A stretch of DNA of 64,000 nucleotides from Bombyx mori (Eukaryota; Arthropoda; Insecta; Lepidoptera; Bombycidae): contig NC_085112.1 in assembly GCF_030269925.1 (NCBI RefSeq), positions 4,961,501 to 5,025,500 of the forward strand, in the 5' to 3' direction. This document shows, piece by piece, positions 12,001 through 22,806 of this stretch; position 1 is the first letter of the stretch; each line of letters starts with the position of its first letter. The position numbers were made by a program, and so were the translations under genes. The notes under the pieces were generated by a model that worked only from the letters and a program-made list of their open reading frames with translations, ran no database searches and was not told the DNA's origin.

Positions 12001-15000
12001 AAAGTTGCAAAATCGCTTATCTTATAGCAAACTAGAGGGACGTAAAATAAATATTTATTAAACTCTACGGTCAATCGTCAACAGACGTAATTTATAATAA
12101 CCAGGAACATATCACGCTCGGTCATCCGGCCCCAAATTAAGATTTCCTGTGCTATGGGCACCAGAGACTGACATAGATACTTATATGCGTCTAAATATAT
12201 ACATTATATAGAAAATAAACACCAAAAAATAAGGCAAACAAACCTTTTCATCACACGAATGTTTGCCCGATGTGGGAATCGAACCCGCGACCCTCGGCGC
12301 AACAGTCAGGGGCGCTATCTACTGTACCATTGAGTCAGTCAGTAGAAAACCGATTTACATTTTAGGGTTACTGGGACGGCTACGACCCAGAAGTGAATCC
12401 CGACGTAATAGACTCGTTCGCGGCCGCCGCGTTCCGCTTCGGTCACTCGCTGTTGCCAACCGCCGTCGAGAGATGGTCGAAGGCCCACAAATTTATCGGT
12501 AACTACAAAATTCATAAAGCTTTTTTTTTAATTGCTTAGATGGGTGGACGAGCTCTCAGCCCACCTGGTGTTAAGTGGTTACTGGAGCCCATAGACATCT
12601 ACAACGTAAATGCGCCACCCACCTTGACATATAAGTTCTAAGGTCTCATGTATAGTTACAACGGCTGCTCCACCCTTCAAACCGAAATGCATTACCTACT
12701 GTTTCACGGCAGAAATAGGCAGGGTGCTTTTTTCTGCTTATATCACTATATCTTGGTTATCTTAAGCTGTTAAGTATAATATTTTAAGTCGCTCTTAAGT
12801 TGTTATATCTATTTATGAGTATATCTGTAAATTGTATATATTTTTGCGATATTTTTGTGTGTATACTGTGTCTGTTTATTTTTACATTTATTTATTCCAT
12901 TTTCAATAAAGCTATTCACCAACTACTACACTCTCTAAGCCACTGCTGGTTGACTAGCAAAGAAAGCCTTAAACATTAACTTATTAAGTCCACCACTAAG
13001 CACTCTATATGCGTAATTTAAAATAAATAAATATATGTGCCTATGTCCGTTAATAATGCTGCAAAATTCATACACCTAAAATACATATTGACGCTTGAAA
13101 GGCAAACGTGACTAAGCGACAATGCGTGAACTTTACAGTAGACTAATTTAAAGTTGAAATACCTGAAAACAATATTTTTTTTAACGACTCCAGCTGTAGT
13201 AGAATCTAGCTAGTAGCTGTAGGATTGAAATGATTTTAATAAACCTAGAAATATATATTTTTTGCGCATCGAATATGGCTATTGCCTATCATTTATGTAA
13301 AAAGTAGTTATTGTCGCTTAGTCATGTTTGCCTTTCAAGCGTCGATATGTAAAGTAGAACACTCCAAATTTGTTTTTATTGCTAGTAGGTAGGTATTGAA
13401 TATTAATCTAAGCAATACCACGTTACAATTTACGTTACGTCATTTTAGCTTCAAAACGACTATCGGACCTGATCCGTCGACCATACGACCTGTACCGGGC
13501 TGGAGTGCTGGACGAATACGTCATGGGCTTGATGAACCAAGTGGCGCAGGCCATGGACGACTCCATCACTCAGGAGGTCACGAATCATCTCTTCAAGAAA
13601 GTCGGTGCCCGTTTCGGAATGGACCTGGTCTCGTTTAACATGCAAAGAGGTCGCGAATTCGGCTTGCCCGGCTATATGGAGTTTAGGAAGTTCTGCGGTC
13701 TCCCCGGAGCGGAAACCTTCCAGGAGCTGTTCGGTTCCATGACCAATCACACCGTAAGGAAATACGAAACGATATTCGAACACCCTATCGACGTCGACCT
13801 CTGGTCCGGTGGAGTATCAGAAAGACCTCTACCGGGTTCGATGTTGGGACCTACGTTCGCTTGCATTATCGCAACGCAATTCTCGTATTCGAGACGCGGT
13901 GACAGATTCTGGTAAGATATTTAATTGTATTTTATATTTATTACTAGCGACCGCCCCGCTTCGCTTCGGAAACATTAAATTTTATTGTTAATAGCAGAGT
14001 CCCGCGATGTTACCCGCGGTTATTTCCGTACCGCGGGTGACGCCGCGGGGCGAAGTTAGTCTAAAAGGTAGCCTAAGTTACTCTTTAGATCATCAGCTAT
14101 CTATCAGTGAAAGTCTCGTCAAAATCGGTCCAGCCGTTCCAGAGATTAGCCAGAACAAACAGACAGACAGACAGACAAATATTTAAAAAAATGTTATTTT
14201 GGTGTATATATATTCATATGCACATAATAAAAAGCGGTTATTTCAATGTTACAAACAGACACTCCAATTTTATTTATATGAATAGATTAATTACCTTGTT
14301 TCATTATAAGTACGTAAATATTAAACTATTTTAGAGTTATTACGTACTTAGTGAGTACTACTATCATTAAATATATTAGCTGTATGTTTCTACACATTTC
14401 TTTTTGGAACGCATTTTGGTTAGTAAAGTTAGACAGCTATGGCTTGGCTATGTGCCTGGCATTACTGATCCATGAGCGACGTAGCTACCAATTAGGTGGG
14501 CCGTATGTACTCGGTGTTAAGTGCTTACCAGAGCCTATAGACATCAACAACATATATGCTGCAACTCAGCTCAAACATGAGTCCTAAGCCTAACTTTTAC
14601 ATTTCACGGCTGCCCCACCCTTAAAACCCATTACTGCTGACGGCAGAAATACGAAGAGTAGTGGTATCTACCCGTGCGGGCTCACAAGACGCACCACCCC
14701 CAGTATTTTTAATAATACGCTTAATTACTTTAGCTAGAATTCATTAATCAAACAAATGTACAAGAAAAACCATAGTAATAGTACAGTAATAGCCTTTAGG
14801 TTGTATTTACCGTGAGGTTTTGTTAGTACTAAGTACCTTAGCGGTAGGCAGCGGCTTGGCTCTGCCCCTGGCATTGCGGAAGTCCATGGGCGACGGTAAC
14901 CACTCACCATCAGGTGGGCCGTATGCTCGTCTGCCTACAAGGGCAATAAAAAAAAACCTAGTATTTCATGTTTTATATCGGTTTTATTTTTCTAGGTTCG

Positions 15001-16413
15001 AACTCCCAAACCAGCCTTCATCGTTCACGCCGGAACAACTAGCAGAGATAAGGAAGGCGCGACTCGCCCGCGTCATCTGCGACAATACCGACATCATCGA
15101 CACCGTGCAGCTCTACCCAATGGTGTTGCCCGATCATGAACTGTAAGCTTTTTATTTTATTTTTATTGTTTAGGTGGGTGGACGAGCTAACGGCTCATCT
15201 GGTGTTACCGGAGCCCATAGATATCTACGACGTAAATGCCGCCACCCACCTTGAGATATGAGTTCTTAGGTCTCAGTATAGTTACAACGACTGCCCCACC
15301 CTTCAAACCGAAACGCATTACTGCTTCACGACAGAAATAAGCAGGGTGGTGGTACCTACCCACGCGGACTCACAAGAGATCCTCCCACCAGTAATTACGC
15401 AAATTATAATTTTGTGGGTTTGATTTTTATGACACGATTTTATTCCTTCACCGTGGAAGTAAATCGTGAACATTTGTTAAGTAAGAATTTCATTAGAAAA
15501 TTTGGTACTCGCCTGCGAGATTCAAACACCGGTGCATCGCTAGATACGAATGCACCCGACGTCTTATCCTTTAGGCCACGACGAAATCAGACAAGCTGAC
15601 AGAAACTAAAGCTTAAGATTAGTTTGTCAAATAATTCACGGCATCCGTACCCACTGAGTTTCTCTTCAATTCTTCTCAGAGGGTCGCAATTCCGATTCGG
15701 TGGTAGATTCTGAGAACCACTCTTCTTGTTATCTCTCTCATGTCTCAATGTCTCTCAAGCTGAGCCCCGTGAGCTCGGATACCCGTTGAAGGTGGAGCCC
15801 TTCCAGGCTACAAGAAATTAGGCATTTAAAAAAATTATCCGTAGATATCAAAACATGACTTCTGCCGTCGACTTGTTAGACAAAGGATATATATTGTATA
15901 TATCTTACTAACTTACCAGTATTTTTCTCATAAATACTGTCAAAAGAGCGCAGTTTAGTTTTAGTTTTTTTTTAGTTTACCTATGTTTTGACTACTATTA
16001 ACAAAATTAATACATAATTTTATCTTACTTTAAAAGACAGATACATAATGTAACTGGTAAAAACAAAAGTGTTGCAAAGATGATTAATATTAAAAACATC
16101 ACATGTTAAACCTTTAAAACACTCTCCTGTAAAATTAGTAAGTTTTGATAATATACAGGTTTAATGCGAGAAGACGAATTATGTATGTTACATTGTTAAT
16201 GTATTCAAATATTTAAAAAAAATCAATCATGAACGTTCTATTGATATTATTGATTGACATTATTCCATTTCCAGGAACCCGCGTGTGGCTTGCCGCAGCG
16301 GTATTTTACCAAGCATGGACTTCAGCAAATGGGCGGAGCCCGTTCCCTTCCACGGAACAGCGAAACAGTTCGTGAGTAGCTTCTCGTACGACCCATTCTT
16401 AGGGAAGAAGTAA
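6082..16413 (+). CDS. Animal haem peroxidase (3' ten exons; 5' end not seen)
   Basis: Exons read as 6082-6273, 6775-6971, 7483-7656, 10239-10317, 10402-10547, 11436-11677, 12366-12498, 13449-13911, 14996-15142 and 16275-16413. All introns are GT-AG and the phases join, giving 636 residues with no start. The family oxidises substrates with H2O2 at a haem. Visible hallmarks are the distal His with its haem-linked Asp in [10 protein letters not shown] (exon 2), a calcium-loop-like [12 protein letters not shown] (exon 4), the catalytic Arg and haem-linked Glu in GEIRVNEQ followed by [18 protein letters not shown] (exon 6), and the proximal His in [10 protein letters not shown] (exon 7). Myeloperoxidase has a third haem link, a Met after that Glu; here it is Gln, as is usual outside myeloperoxidase. 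The closing exons (NPRVACRSG) are typical of insect enzymes. The signal peptide must lie upstream. I cannot say which insect peroxidase orthologue this is; a secreted or chorion/cuticle-type enzyme is plausible. Confidence 0.93.
7311..7430 (-). repeat. Solo LINE 3' tail
   Basis: Minus-strand copy of the roughly 115 bp tail found at the end of the complete LINE (46105-46237). It begins at CGGTAGGCAGCGG and ends in poly(A). It lies in peroxidase intron 2, 53 bases before exon 3. Confidence 0.9.
8403..8518 (+). repeat. Solo LINE 3' tail
   Basis: Starts at AGGAAGGCAGCGGCTTGGC and ends in CGGGCAATAAAAAAAA. It has the same left boundary as the other solo tails. Confidence 0.9.
9151..9250 (-). repeat. 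Bm1-type SINE fragment
   Basis: Diverged 3' part of the SINE (GATGGGTGAACGAGGTCAC to CCACCCACTTTAAGACATA). Confidence 0.7.
9261..9291. repeat. Perfect 11 bp inverted repeat
   Basis: GGATCGGAATA and TATTCCGATCC flank a 9-base spacer. The repeat sits at the junction between a Bm1 fragment and a jockey-like 3' fragment. Confidence 0.7.
9285..9470 (+). mobile_element. Jockey-like LINE 3' UTR fragment
   Basis: Similar to the 3' UTR at 56560-56660 (a GGTCAGCTGTT-like block, TTAGCAAATCCCATCCCTTCTGG, GCTGGAAAGGACT). No coding sequence is left. Confidence 0.55.
10679..10905 (+). repeat. RTE-like LINE 3'-end repeat
   Basis: Opens with ACTAGCTGACCCGGCAAACG and continues with GGTTGAGCCATTTCGAAGAA, the same class as the minus-strand copy at 4185-4815. 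It lies in peroxidase intron 5. Confidence 0.65.
12085..12340 (-). repeat. tRNA-derived SINE, second family
   Basis: The minus strand begins with a tRNA-like head (CTCAATGGTACAGTAGATAG as an A-box region, then GCGGGTTCGATTCCCAC as a B box) and continues through a tRNA-unrelated body containing TGCTATGGGCACCAGAGACTG in another reading direction. A decayed tail of the same type appears near 11130-11180. It ends 26 bases upstream of peroxidase exon 7. Confidence 0.75.
12522..12728 (-). repeat. Bm1-type SINE, 5'-truncated
   Basis: Poly(T), then TTGCTTAGATGGGTGGACG, ending at GCAGAAATAGGCAGGGTGC. It starts only 24 bases after the donor site of peroxidase exon 7. Confidence 0.9.
13082..13351. mobile_element. 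MITE with about 40 bp terminal inverted repeats
   Basis: The left end reads TACATATTGACGCTTGAAAG and continues to CGACAAT near 13124. The right end is its reverse complement (about 13312-13351) with only two or three mismatches. There is no coding sequence. It lies in peroxidase intron 7, ending about 98 bases before exon 8. I cannot assign a superfamily. Confidence 0.85.
13942..14185 (+). repeat. RTE-like LINE 3'-end repeat
   Basis: Starts ACTAGCGACCGCCCCGCTTC, contains AAAATCGGTCCAGCCGTTCC and ends in a (CAGA)n run. It lies in peroxidase intron 8. Confidence 0.65.
14430..14706. repeat. Composite of LINE tail (+) and Bm1 SINE (-)
   Basis: The first part (about 14430-14502) is a decayed plus-strand LINE tail up to GGTGGGCCGTATG. 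The rest, from GGTGTTAAGTGCTTACCAGA on, is the body of a minus-strand Bm1 copy. The join falls where both families share the 'AGGTGGGC' tail motif. Confidence 0.65.
14841..14956 (+). repeat. Solo LINE 3' tail
   Basis: Starts GCGGTAGGCAGCGGCTTGG and ends AAGGGCAATAAAAAAAAA, about 40 bases upstream of peroxidase exon 9. Confidence 0.92.
15149..15590 (-). repeat. Near full-length Bm1-type SINE
   Basis: The most complete copy in the window. The minus strand runs from a tRNA-like head (TGGCCTAAAGGATAAGACG as the A-box region; B box GGTGTTTGAATCTC at about 15517-15530) through the body to CCACCCACCTAAACAATAAAA. It begins only 7 bases after the donor of peroxidase exon 9. Confidence 0.92.
15640..15830 (+). 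mobile_element. Jockey-like LINE 3' UTR fragment
   Basis: Contains CCACTGAGTTTCTCTTCAAT and GGTCGCAATTCCGATTCGGT, matching the 3' UTRs at 22620-22790 and 29695-29870, and ends in an A-rich run. Confidence 0.7.
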
Positions 16414-16486
16414 ATGCACCGAGCACTTGTAGTGAATGGTACTAGTTTAGTTCTGCTGTTAGACAAGTGACGTCATAACATTCTAC

Positions 16487-16492
16487 AATAAA
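16487..16492 (+). promoter_or_regulatory. Candidate poly(A) signal of the peroxidase gene
   Basis: AATAAA lies 74 bases after the peroxidase stop codon. Confidence 0.55.
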
Positions 16493-16517
16493 CATTTTAG
16501 GCTTATTCCTGTAAGCT

Positions 16518-16638
16518 GCGGTAGGCAGCGGAATGGCTCTGCCCCTGGCATTGCTGAAGTCCATGGGCGACGGTAACCACTCACCATCAGGTGGGCCGTA
16601 TGCTCGTCTGCCTACAAGGGCAATTAAAAAAAAAAAAA
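16518..16638 (+). repeat. Solo LINE 3' tail
   Basis: Starts GCGGTAGGCAGCGGAATGG and ends GGGCAATTAAAAAAA. It is inserted just beyond the likely peroxidase polyadenylation site. Confidence 0.92.
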
Positions 16639-19569
16639 ACTGCCCGTGATTAATCGGTTTAAACATGTTTTTTTTTCAATATCTTTATACGTTATTTTAT
16701 AAATTTATCATCTTTCTTTGTGTCTGGAAGCAAATCTTTGTGCTTCGTAGACATGTCAATGGTCCATAAAATAAATAATAGAATTTAAAAAGTAAAAGTG
16801 CGGTTCTTTCTTTTGATAATTTGATAAACCGTTTTAGTTATAACGTCACTTCGCTTAACTAGAACACAGATATATTATTTAATAATTTGTTTAGTACCTA
16901 CTTAAATAAAAGATGTATTTGAGAGCCCATCACACTAGCTTTAAGATCTTTAAGAGATATTTTCGTAGTAGACTCGCTTATAGAACAGACATTCAGTTTG
17001 AAATGTACATGTAATTATGTCGTAGATGTTGATTTATCTGTTTAATGAAAAAAAAAACCTTTTTTTTAAATACCTACTTTTTATGAAATATTAAGATATT
17101 TTTTTTGTTCTATTAAAAACTTAAACGTACAGTACATGTTGACAGTACTTTGGCACTACGACATAATAGCATCGAAGCATTCATTGTTCATTTGACACCA
17201 AGTGGGCATGTAGTTGTAGAATTTAGAAGATTTAGTTGTAGAAACTGTTTTATGTAGAACTAGAATTAAATTATGTAGATTTAGTGTAAATACGTATTTA
17301 ATGTTTAATAAGGTATCGTGAAAAAAATTAGAATTGGAAAAAAAATGTAATCTAGCTGAAGGGAAACTAATGGAAATATTTTAATTTGACATACTTAGAC
17401 ATAAAAATACATGTACCTACCTATTACTTCGTAGATCAACTAAAAAAAGACAAACCGTTTTCATTGCTATTGAGCTTTCATGACTCTATTTAATTCAAAC
17501 TGTAACGAAATTTAAATATGTATAGCAGTTCTTATATTTCTACGTGCTTTATAACTAGCGCCCATACCTACTTAACATCCAGGCTAACTATATTTAATTA
17601 TAGATTTAAAAACGCAGATTAAATTACGTTTTTAATAAAATGTAATGTAATAGCAGATTAAGTTAATCATAAGTCATTACAGATTCATAAAAAATCATTG
17701 CTTAATAGTTTTCGCGAATACAAACACACATGAAAGCCAATAAAAACACTAAATCGGTTCGTTAGAGTCGGGAACAACTAAACATAATAAACTTAGATAA
17801 TTTTGTTCTAACATACTATCATATATCTATGGAGTCTAGAGTCACAATACTTTTAATTTTTTATAAATTATTAAAAAAGAAGCAGTCAACTAACCTAACC
17901 TAAATTGCTAAAAAATAACGGTAATGCATTAAAAACTCCACGTTGATATCTAAAGAGAATGAATTTCAATGTTTATTGAATTGTTCTAATGCTGTTAATA
18001 TAAGTCGCGATAAAAACCGACAACTTTATTTTTTTTAAAAACTAGTGAAATCTCACGACCTTCCGAATCACACTTTACAATTGCTGAATACATATTAAAG
18101 AAAACGCCCATTTGTTGAAACCAGACGCGCGCCAACTTAAACCAAACTCGGAATAGATTACAACAACCAATTTATTTTAAGACTAATTACATTAGAACAT
18201 TTTCATAAAATAACATAATTCTTCTGTCTATATACGAGTAAATAAACGTATTTGTCTCTAAAAGTCAAAAAAAACTAGGTTAGTTATTTATAAAAAATAA
18301 ATAGGTTATTATACATTGTACAAAATAATATTAACGGATGGCTTAGCTTAATATTAATGCTTCATTGCCATATTTTATGTTTTATTGTATAAACAGTTAA
18401 GATCACCGATTTTTTTTAATAATTGCATTTCTGTGATGCGCCCTCTTTTTAACCGACTTGAAATAAAAGTAATTTTAAAAGAGTTTTAATAACTTTTGAC
18501 AAACAAATATTCCGCATAATCGCAATTATTCACTAAATAGTCCATTTCGTAAATCAAACAACGGACTTTGGATTTCATTTTTTTTAAAAGAAATAAGACA
18601 GTTTTAGTTTCTGTAATTCACTATCGCAACGTTATTAAAATTTTGACGGCACATTCATATTTATAATATTGTAAATGTAAAAATTGTTTTATTGTTAAAT
18701 CTAGTGACGTATGCATCTCAAACCATCAAAAAATAAAACAACACATGAGTCGACTATTATCAAAGCCGGCAATGTGACTTTTGGATAATTATTGGTAAAT
18801 CAGAAAAACGAATTATTGACTTTGTATTCCATTGACAGTCACAAAACTCTTCTGAACGACATCTTAGATAAATAACAGGTTAAGTATTAACCTTTATTTA
18901 ATGCAGGTTTTGAACCGTATTCTTTGAAGGAGACGATTATATTCAAATCAATCTGTATTGAAATATCAATAATTTTTTTTTGTCCAAATGCACAGATTGC
19001 CACCTTTGATAACAGACGACTCACATGTAAACTGAAAAAATTTAGAATAGCAAATAAAATTAAAATTTTGACAAACACTAAATATTTCGTTAAAATTCCT
19101 CTAGTTTTTGGAAGCATAATTAAACTTCACTGAAGATCACCTATTAGGTGCTTACTTTATAAGTTTTTGTAAATTAATATGTATCATTAAAATTCTGGAA
19201 CAATCGTTGATCTGAGACATTGTATGCAAATAAACTATAATAAAATTATAGAACATATGTAAATACAGAAGTAATAAAATTTAGTATCGGTGTATGATGT
19301 AGTTTTATTCTTTTATAGTTCTAGTACTATTTTATTGCAACTCTTTGTAGTTTTAATTTAGATATGAAGAAAAACACTACTAAATTAATGACAAAATTTT
19401 TGCATGTATAATAGTTGAATTGCTATTTCTATAAAGTAGTTTAAATTTATTGCACAATAAATCAGCTTACGGTAAGCTTGGTCGTATTTAATTTTTTAAA
19501 GATACATATATCATTATTAATATTGATATTAAAGAACTACTACAGTTGCTTGTTTTTATACATTTACAG
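16639..19569. other. AT-rich stretch without recognised genes
   Basis: No repeat family or exon is recognised. The unseen 5' exon or exons of the acidic protein at 19570 would be expected here or farther upstream. I found short ATG runs ending at GT, but none convincing enough to call. Confidence 0.5.
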
Positions 19570-21849
19570 AATACTGACGCAATTGTTACTCAATTCAACG
19601 GTACAAGTGAAAATCAAGAGACAATAAAACTTGATAATAAGTCTCAGGAGGATTCTAATTATAATTGCAATCAATCTGCTAGCAATGAGGTGCTATCTCA
19701 CCTCAATAAAAATAATGAGACTGTTCAATTATTTAATGGAAGCGATTGCACTGAAGATAAATCTGGGAATCAGTTGAATTCTGTACCAACTTCACAAAAT
19801 AACCTTAAGCAAAACAAACACGAAATACCGGATAGTAATACTTTACTGAAATATGTTTACAAACAAGAACATAAGGTGAAGGAACCTAAAAAGCCAAACG
19901 GTGTTGCCGCCAACCGTTTAAGACGTCGAAAGCGAATGATAACTGGTATAAATAAAAATGAACTCGTCAACAATAATAAAAAACCTCCCCTCATAGTAAA
20001 TTATGAAACTTCTCATGGCACCAAAAATATCGAAACAACTTTACCAGCTCGTCTCACCGAAAAAACCATTCAACCAAAAAATTTGGCAGATTTTAATATA
20101 GAAACATTGCATGAAAATAAAAATAACATGAAAGAGGATTTATTGAAAACAAACATTGATCTGAATAACAAACCACGCATTTTTAGTCCTAGCGTGAATC
20201 AAAGAGGAAACAATCGTTACAAAGGTCCTTATTTAACTACAAATCAACCACTACACACTAAAGGAAATGAACAAAATAAAGATTACAGTAAAAATCAACA
20301 GGCAAGTAGTGAATTAGATGAATCTCGGGAAAAAAATGAAGACTATGAAGATGATGATGATGATGAAGACGGTGAATCGAATGAAAAAAATAAAAAAGAG
20401 AAATACGAAGATTTATCGGAATCATCAGAAAATACTAATAATCAGTATAATCATGAAAGTGGTGCTAATTCAGACGAAAGTAAAGAACATACTGAAAGCG
20501 ATGAAATAAAGTCGAAATCCGTTAAACCTCTTGACGAGAGTCGTGAGAGTGACGAAGACAATTCCAAGGAATATCCAGGTAAAAAAATACAAGAATTCTA
20601 CGATGGCCGTGATTATAAAAAATTGCAACTTAAACATCCAAAATCCCCTAACTCGAGTGAACAAAGTAATGAGACTACAGAATCAAATGAGCAATTACCA
20701 AATCGAGATAACGCAGAAACAAAAGTGAAATTAAATAACAATGCGAAGATACCTCTGCAAGATGTCCATTTGGATGATTTCAGCTATGAAAGAATTCAAG
20801 TAAACAAAAAAGGTGAAGTAGAAGTTCTCGAAGATAATGTAGAAAATTTAGAACGTGACGACCATTCCAAACCAAATTCTTCAAAGCCTTTAGTAAAAAT
20901 AAGTAAATACGATGCATCTAGTTCAGCAGAAGATGTATCATCTAGTATTGAAACGAATCACGAAAATAACGTGCAAATTAAAATAAATGATGGAGAAATT
21001 AAGCCTGTTGTGGAAATTAACCCTGAAAATGAAAGTATCGAACTAATTGAAAACAACATGAAAAAACCCTTAAAGGCATTGCTTGGTGGTAATGACGAGA
21101 GCTTAGAAACAATGCTTGAAATAAATAAAGATACTAATGATAAAATAATTGTGAACAAAGAAACTGAAGACAATGAGGAGGCTAAGCAACAATTTGAGAG
21201 GATTCCTTTGGATTATAAGCACGACGACAACAGAAAGGAACCAAAATCTGAAGAGACTGAAAAATTAGATGATAATGAGGGTACCCTTGATACATTTTCT
21301 CCTATTGAAAACTACGACGAAAATTTAAACATTAAATTTGACGATGTTTCAATTAAATTACCAGAAATAAAATTACCCGATGATATTTTAACTTATACAC
21401 AAGAACCTGTCTACGATTATGGAAAGCAAAAGGATGCGGAAAAAGGAAAGTTTTACCAATTCAATGACGATCAGTATAGTGACGAAAACGAAAAAGATAC
21501 TCCCAAAGAGGATAATACCGATTACCCTAACTATTACGGATATTATGACGAACAAAACAAAAAGCAAAACTATAAAAAAAAAGATAATACTGAAGATGCT
21601 GAAGAAAATTATGATGACGATGACTTATATGAAAAATTTGTTCGAGAGAGATTTGGTAAACGAGGATCATTTGAAAAACGAGCTGAAAAATTACAAGACT
21701 CTAAAAGCAAGTCGTTTTATAATCCGAAATTGTACGAAACCATTCAGAATATTCTAAAAAAAACTGAAAATATAGAAAAAAATGCACAACAAAGTAAAGA
21801 TCCGAAGGCGGGTTACATGTGGACCCTAGAATATGGCGAAAACGCGTAG
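19570..21849 (+). CDS. Large exon of an acidic Asn/Lys/Glu-rich protein, start exon not seen
   Basis: An uninterrupted frame of 759 codons follows a good acceptor (CATTTACAG) at 19569. The open frame extends a little upstream only through a TTG codon, and the first in-frame ATG is at 19936, so I treat this as a phase-0 3' exon whose upstream exon supplies the start and perhaps a signal peptide. The protein is dominated by Asp, Glu, Asn, Lys and Ser. It has an acidic run EDDDDDEDGE near 20350-20375, several N-glycosylation-type sequons near the N terminus (NGT, NQS, NET, NGS), and a basic RLRRRKR stretch at about 19918-19935 that resembles a furin-type site. It ends GYMWTLEYGENA. No folded domain is recognised. 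It could be a secreted, possibly mineral- or matrix-binding protein, but that is inference from composition alone. An AATAAA signal lies at 21912-21917. Confidence 0.75.
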   Translation, partial: NTDAIVTQFNGTSENQETIKLDNKSQEDSNYNCNQSASNEVLSHLNKNNETVQLFNGSDCTEDKSGNQLNSVPTSQNNLKQNKHEIPDSNTLLKYVYKQEHKVKEPKKPNGVAANRLRRRKRMITGINKNELVNNNKKPPLIVNYETSHGTKNIETTLPARLTEKTIQPKNLADFNIETLHENKNNMKEDLLKTNIDLNNKPRIFSPSVNQRGNNRYKGPYLTTNQPLHTKGNEQNKDYSKNQQASSELDESREKNEDYEDDDDDEDGESNEKNKKEKYEDLSESSENTNNQYNHESGANSDESKEHTESDEIKSKSVKPLDESRESDEDNSKEYPGKKIQEFYDGRDYKKLQLKHPKSPNSSEQSNETTESNEQLPNRDNAETKVKLNNNAKIPLQDVHLDDFSYERIQVNKKGEVEVLEDNVENLERDDHSKPNSSKPLVKISKYDASSSAEDVSSSIETNHENNVQIKINDGEIKPVVEINPENESIELIENNMKKPLKALLGGNDESLETMLEINKDTNDKIIVNKETEDNEEAKQQFERIPLDYKHDDNRKEPKSEETEKLDDNEGTLDTFSPIENYDENLNIKFDDVSIKLPEIKLPDDILTYTQEPVYDYGKQKDAEKGKFYQFNDDQYSDENEKDTPKEDNTDYPNYYGYYDEQNKKQNYKKKDNTEDAEENYDDDDLYEKFVRERFGKRGSFEKRAEKLQDSKSKSFYNPKLYETIQNILKKTENIEKNAQQSKDPKAGYMWTLEYGENA

Positions 21850-22254
21850 ATTAACAATTAAACACCAACTACATTTAAACTATGTACCCTACTGATTATT
21901 TTTAAGCTATTAATAAATATAATTAACCAATTTAGATGTTAGTTAATTTTAATGAATTATGAAAAATCTAATAATAAATTATTTTAGTAGATACATTAAT
22001 GTTTCACTTTTCAATTTTTTATTAATTTTTATTAAATTAAATACATACTCCCTTCGAAATGACTTATCCACCAACAAAATTAAATAATAGTTTAAAAGAT
22101 CTAAAAAAATACGCTTTTATAGAAAATCCAACTAAAAAATAGAAATTTCTTTTAATAAATTGGAATTAAAAATAGTGTTAGAGAGAAGAATGATTTTATT
22201 GTAAAAAAGCGTGGGGTGTATGGTATCAATAGTTATAAATATTTTATGAACAGA

Positions 22255-22806
22255 TATCTTCAAGTTATTCAATCCCGTTTTTGCAGGATAGCTGTCGGAG
22301 CACCATTGTTCCTAAGGAACGTGGATCTCCATGATGACCTGGAGCTTGACTCAGCCAGTAAGTATCTACAGTCGGCATCATTGCGCCACTTTGAGAAAAC
22401 AGCACGACATACACGGACCCTCTTGTCGTGGCCATGGGAATTACATACCCGATTCTGTAGACCGAATGGTAAACCGTCGACGTCGCCAAAAACACGTCAT
22501 TACGGATCCTCCCGATCCATGAACGGTGCTTTTAGGTACTACAAGCACCGGACACCGTCCTCGTCGAACCTATTGCTTGCGACGAAGGGCTCGACGAGCG
22601 AATTAACCAATAGACACAGCCCCCACTGAGTTTCTCGCCAGATCTTCTCAGTGGGTCGCGTTTCCGATCCGGTGGTAGATTCTGCGAAGCACTGCTCTTG
22701 CTAGGGCCAGTGTTAGCAACACTCCAGTTTGAGCCCCCTGAGCTCACCTACATGTTAGGGCGAAGCTGAAATAACCACTCTAGGCTATCCGCATAGGTAG
22801 GAAAAA
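22255..22806 (+). mobile_element. Jockey-like LINE 3' fragment
   Basis: The coding remnant reads QSRFCRIAVGAPLFLRNVDL and HDDLELDSASKYLQSA, the C-terminal region of a jockey-type reverse transcriptase, with frameshifts. It is followed by the family 3' UTR (CCCACTGAGTTTCTCGCCAG, CTTGCTAGGGCCAGTGTTAG) and an A-rich end at about 22800. Confidence 0.85.

Noticed and set aside
12262..12340. tRNA gene on the minus strand
   Set aside because: A and B boxes are recognisable, but the acceptor and anticodon arms do not fold as a functional tRNA, and the sequence continues into a SINE body. It is a tRNA-derived SINE head.
14820..15146. Single 108-codon gene joining a LINE tail to FELPNQPSS
   Set aside because: The upstream half is a solo LINE tail read in a chance frame, and an acceptor (TTTTCTAG) at 14995 separates it from peroxidase exon 9.
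19546..19569. Start of the acidic protein at 19546
   Set aside because: The codon at 19546 is TTG, not ATG, and CATTTACAG immediately before 19570 is a good splice acceptor. I treat these 24 bases as intron.
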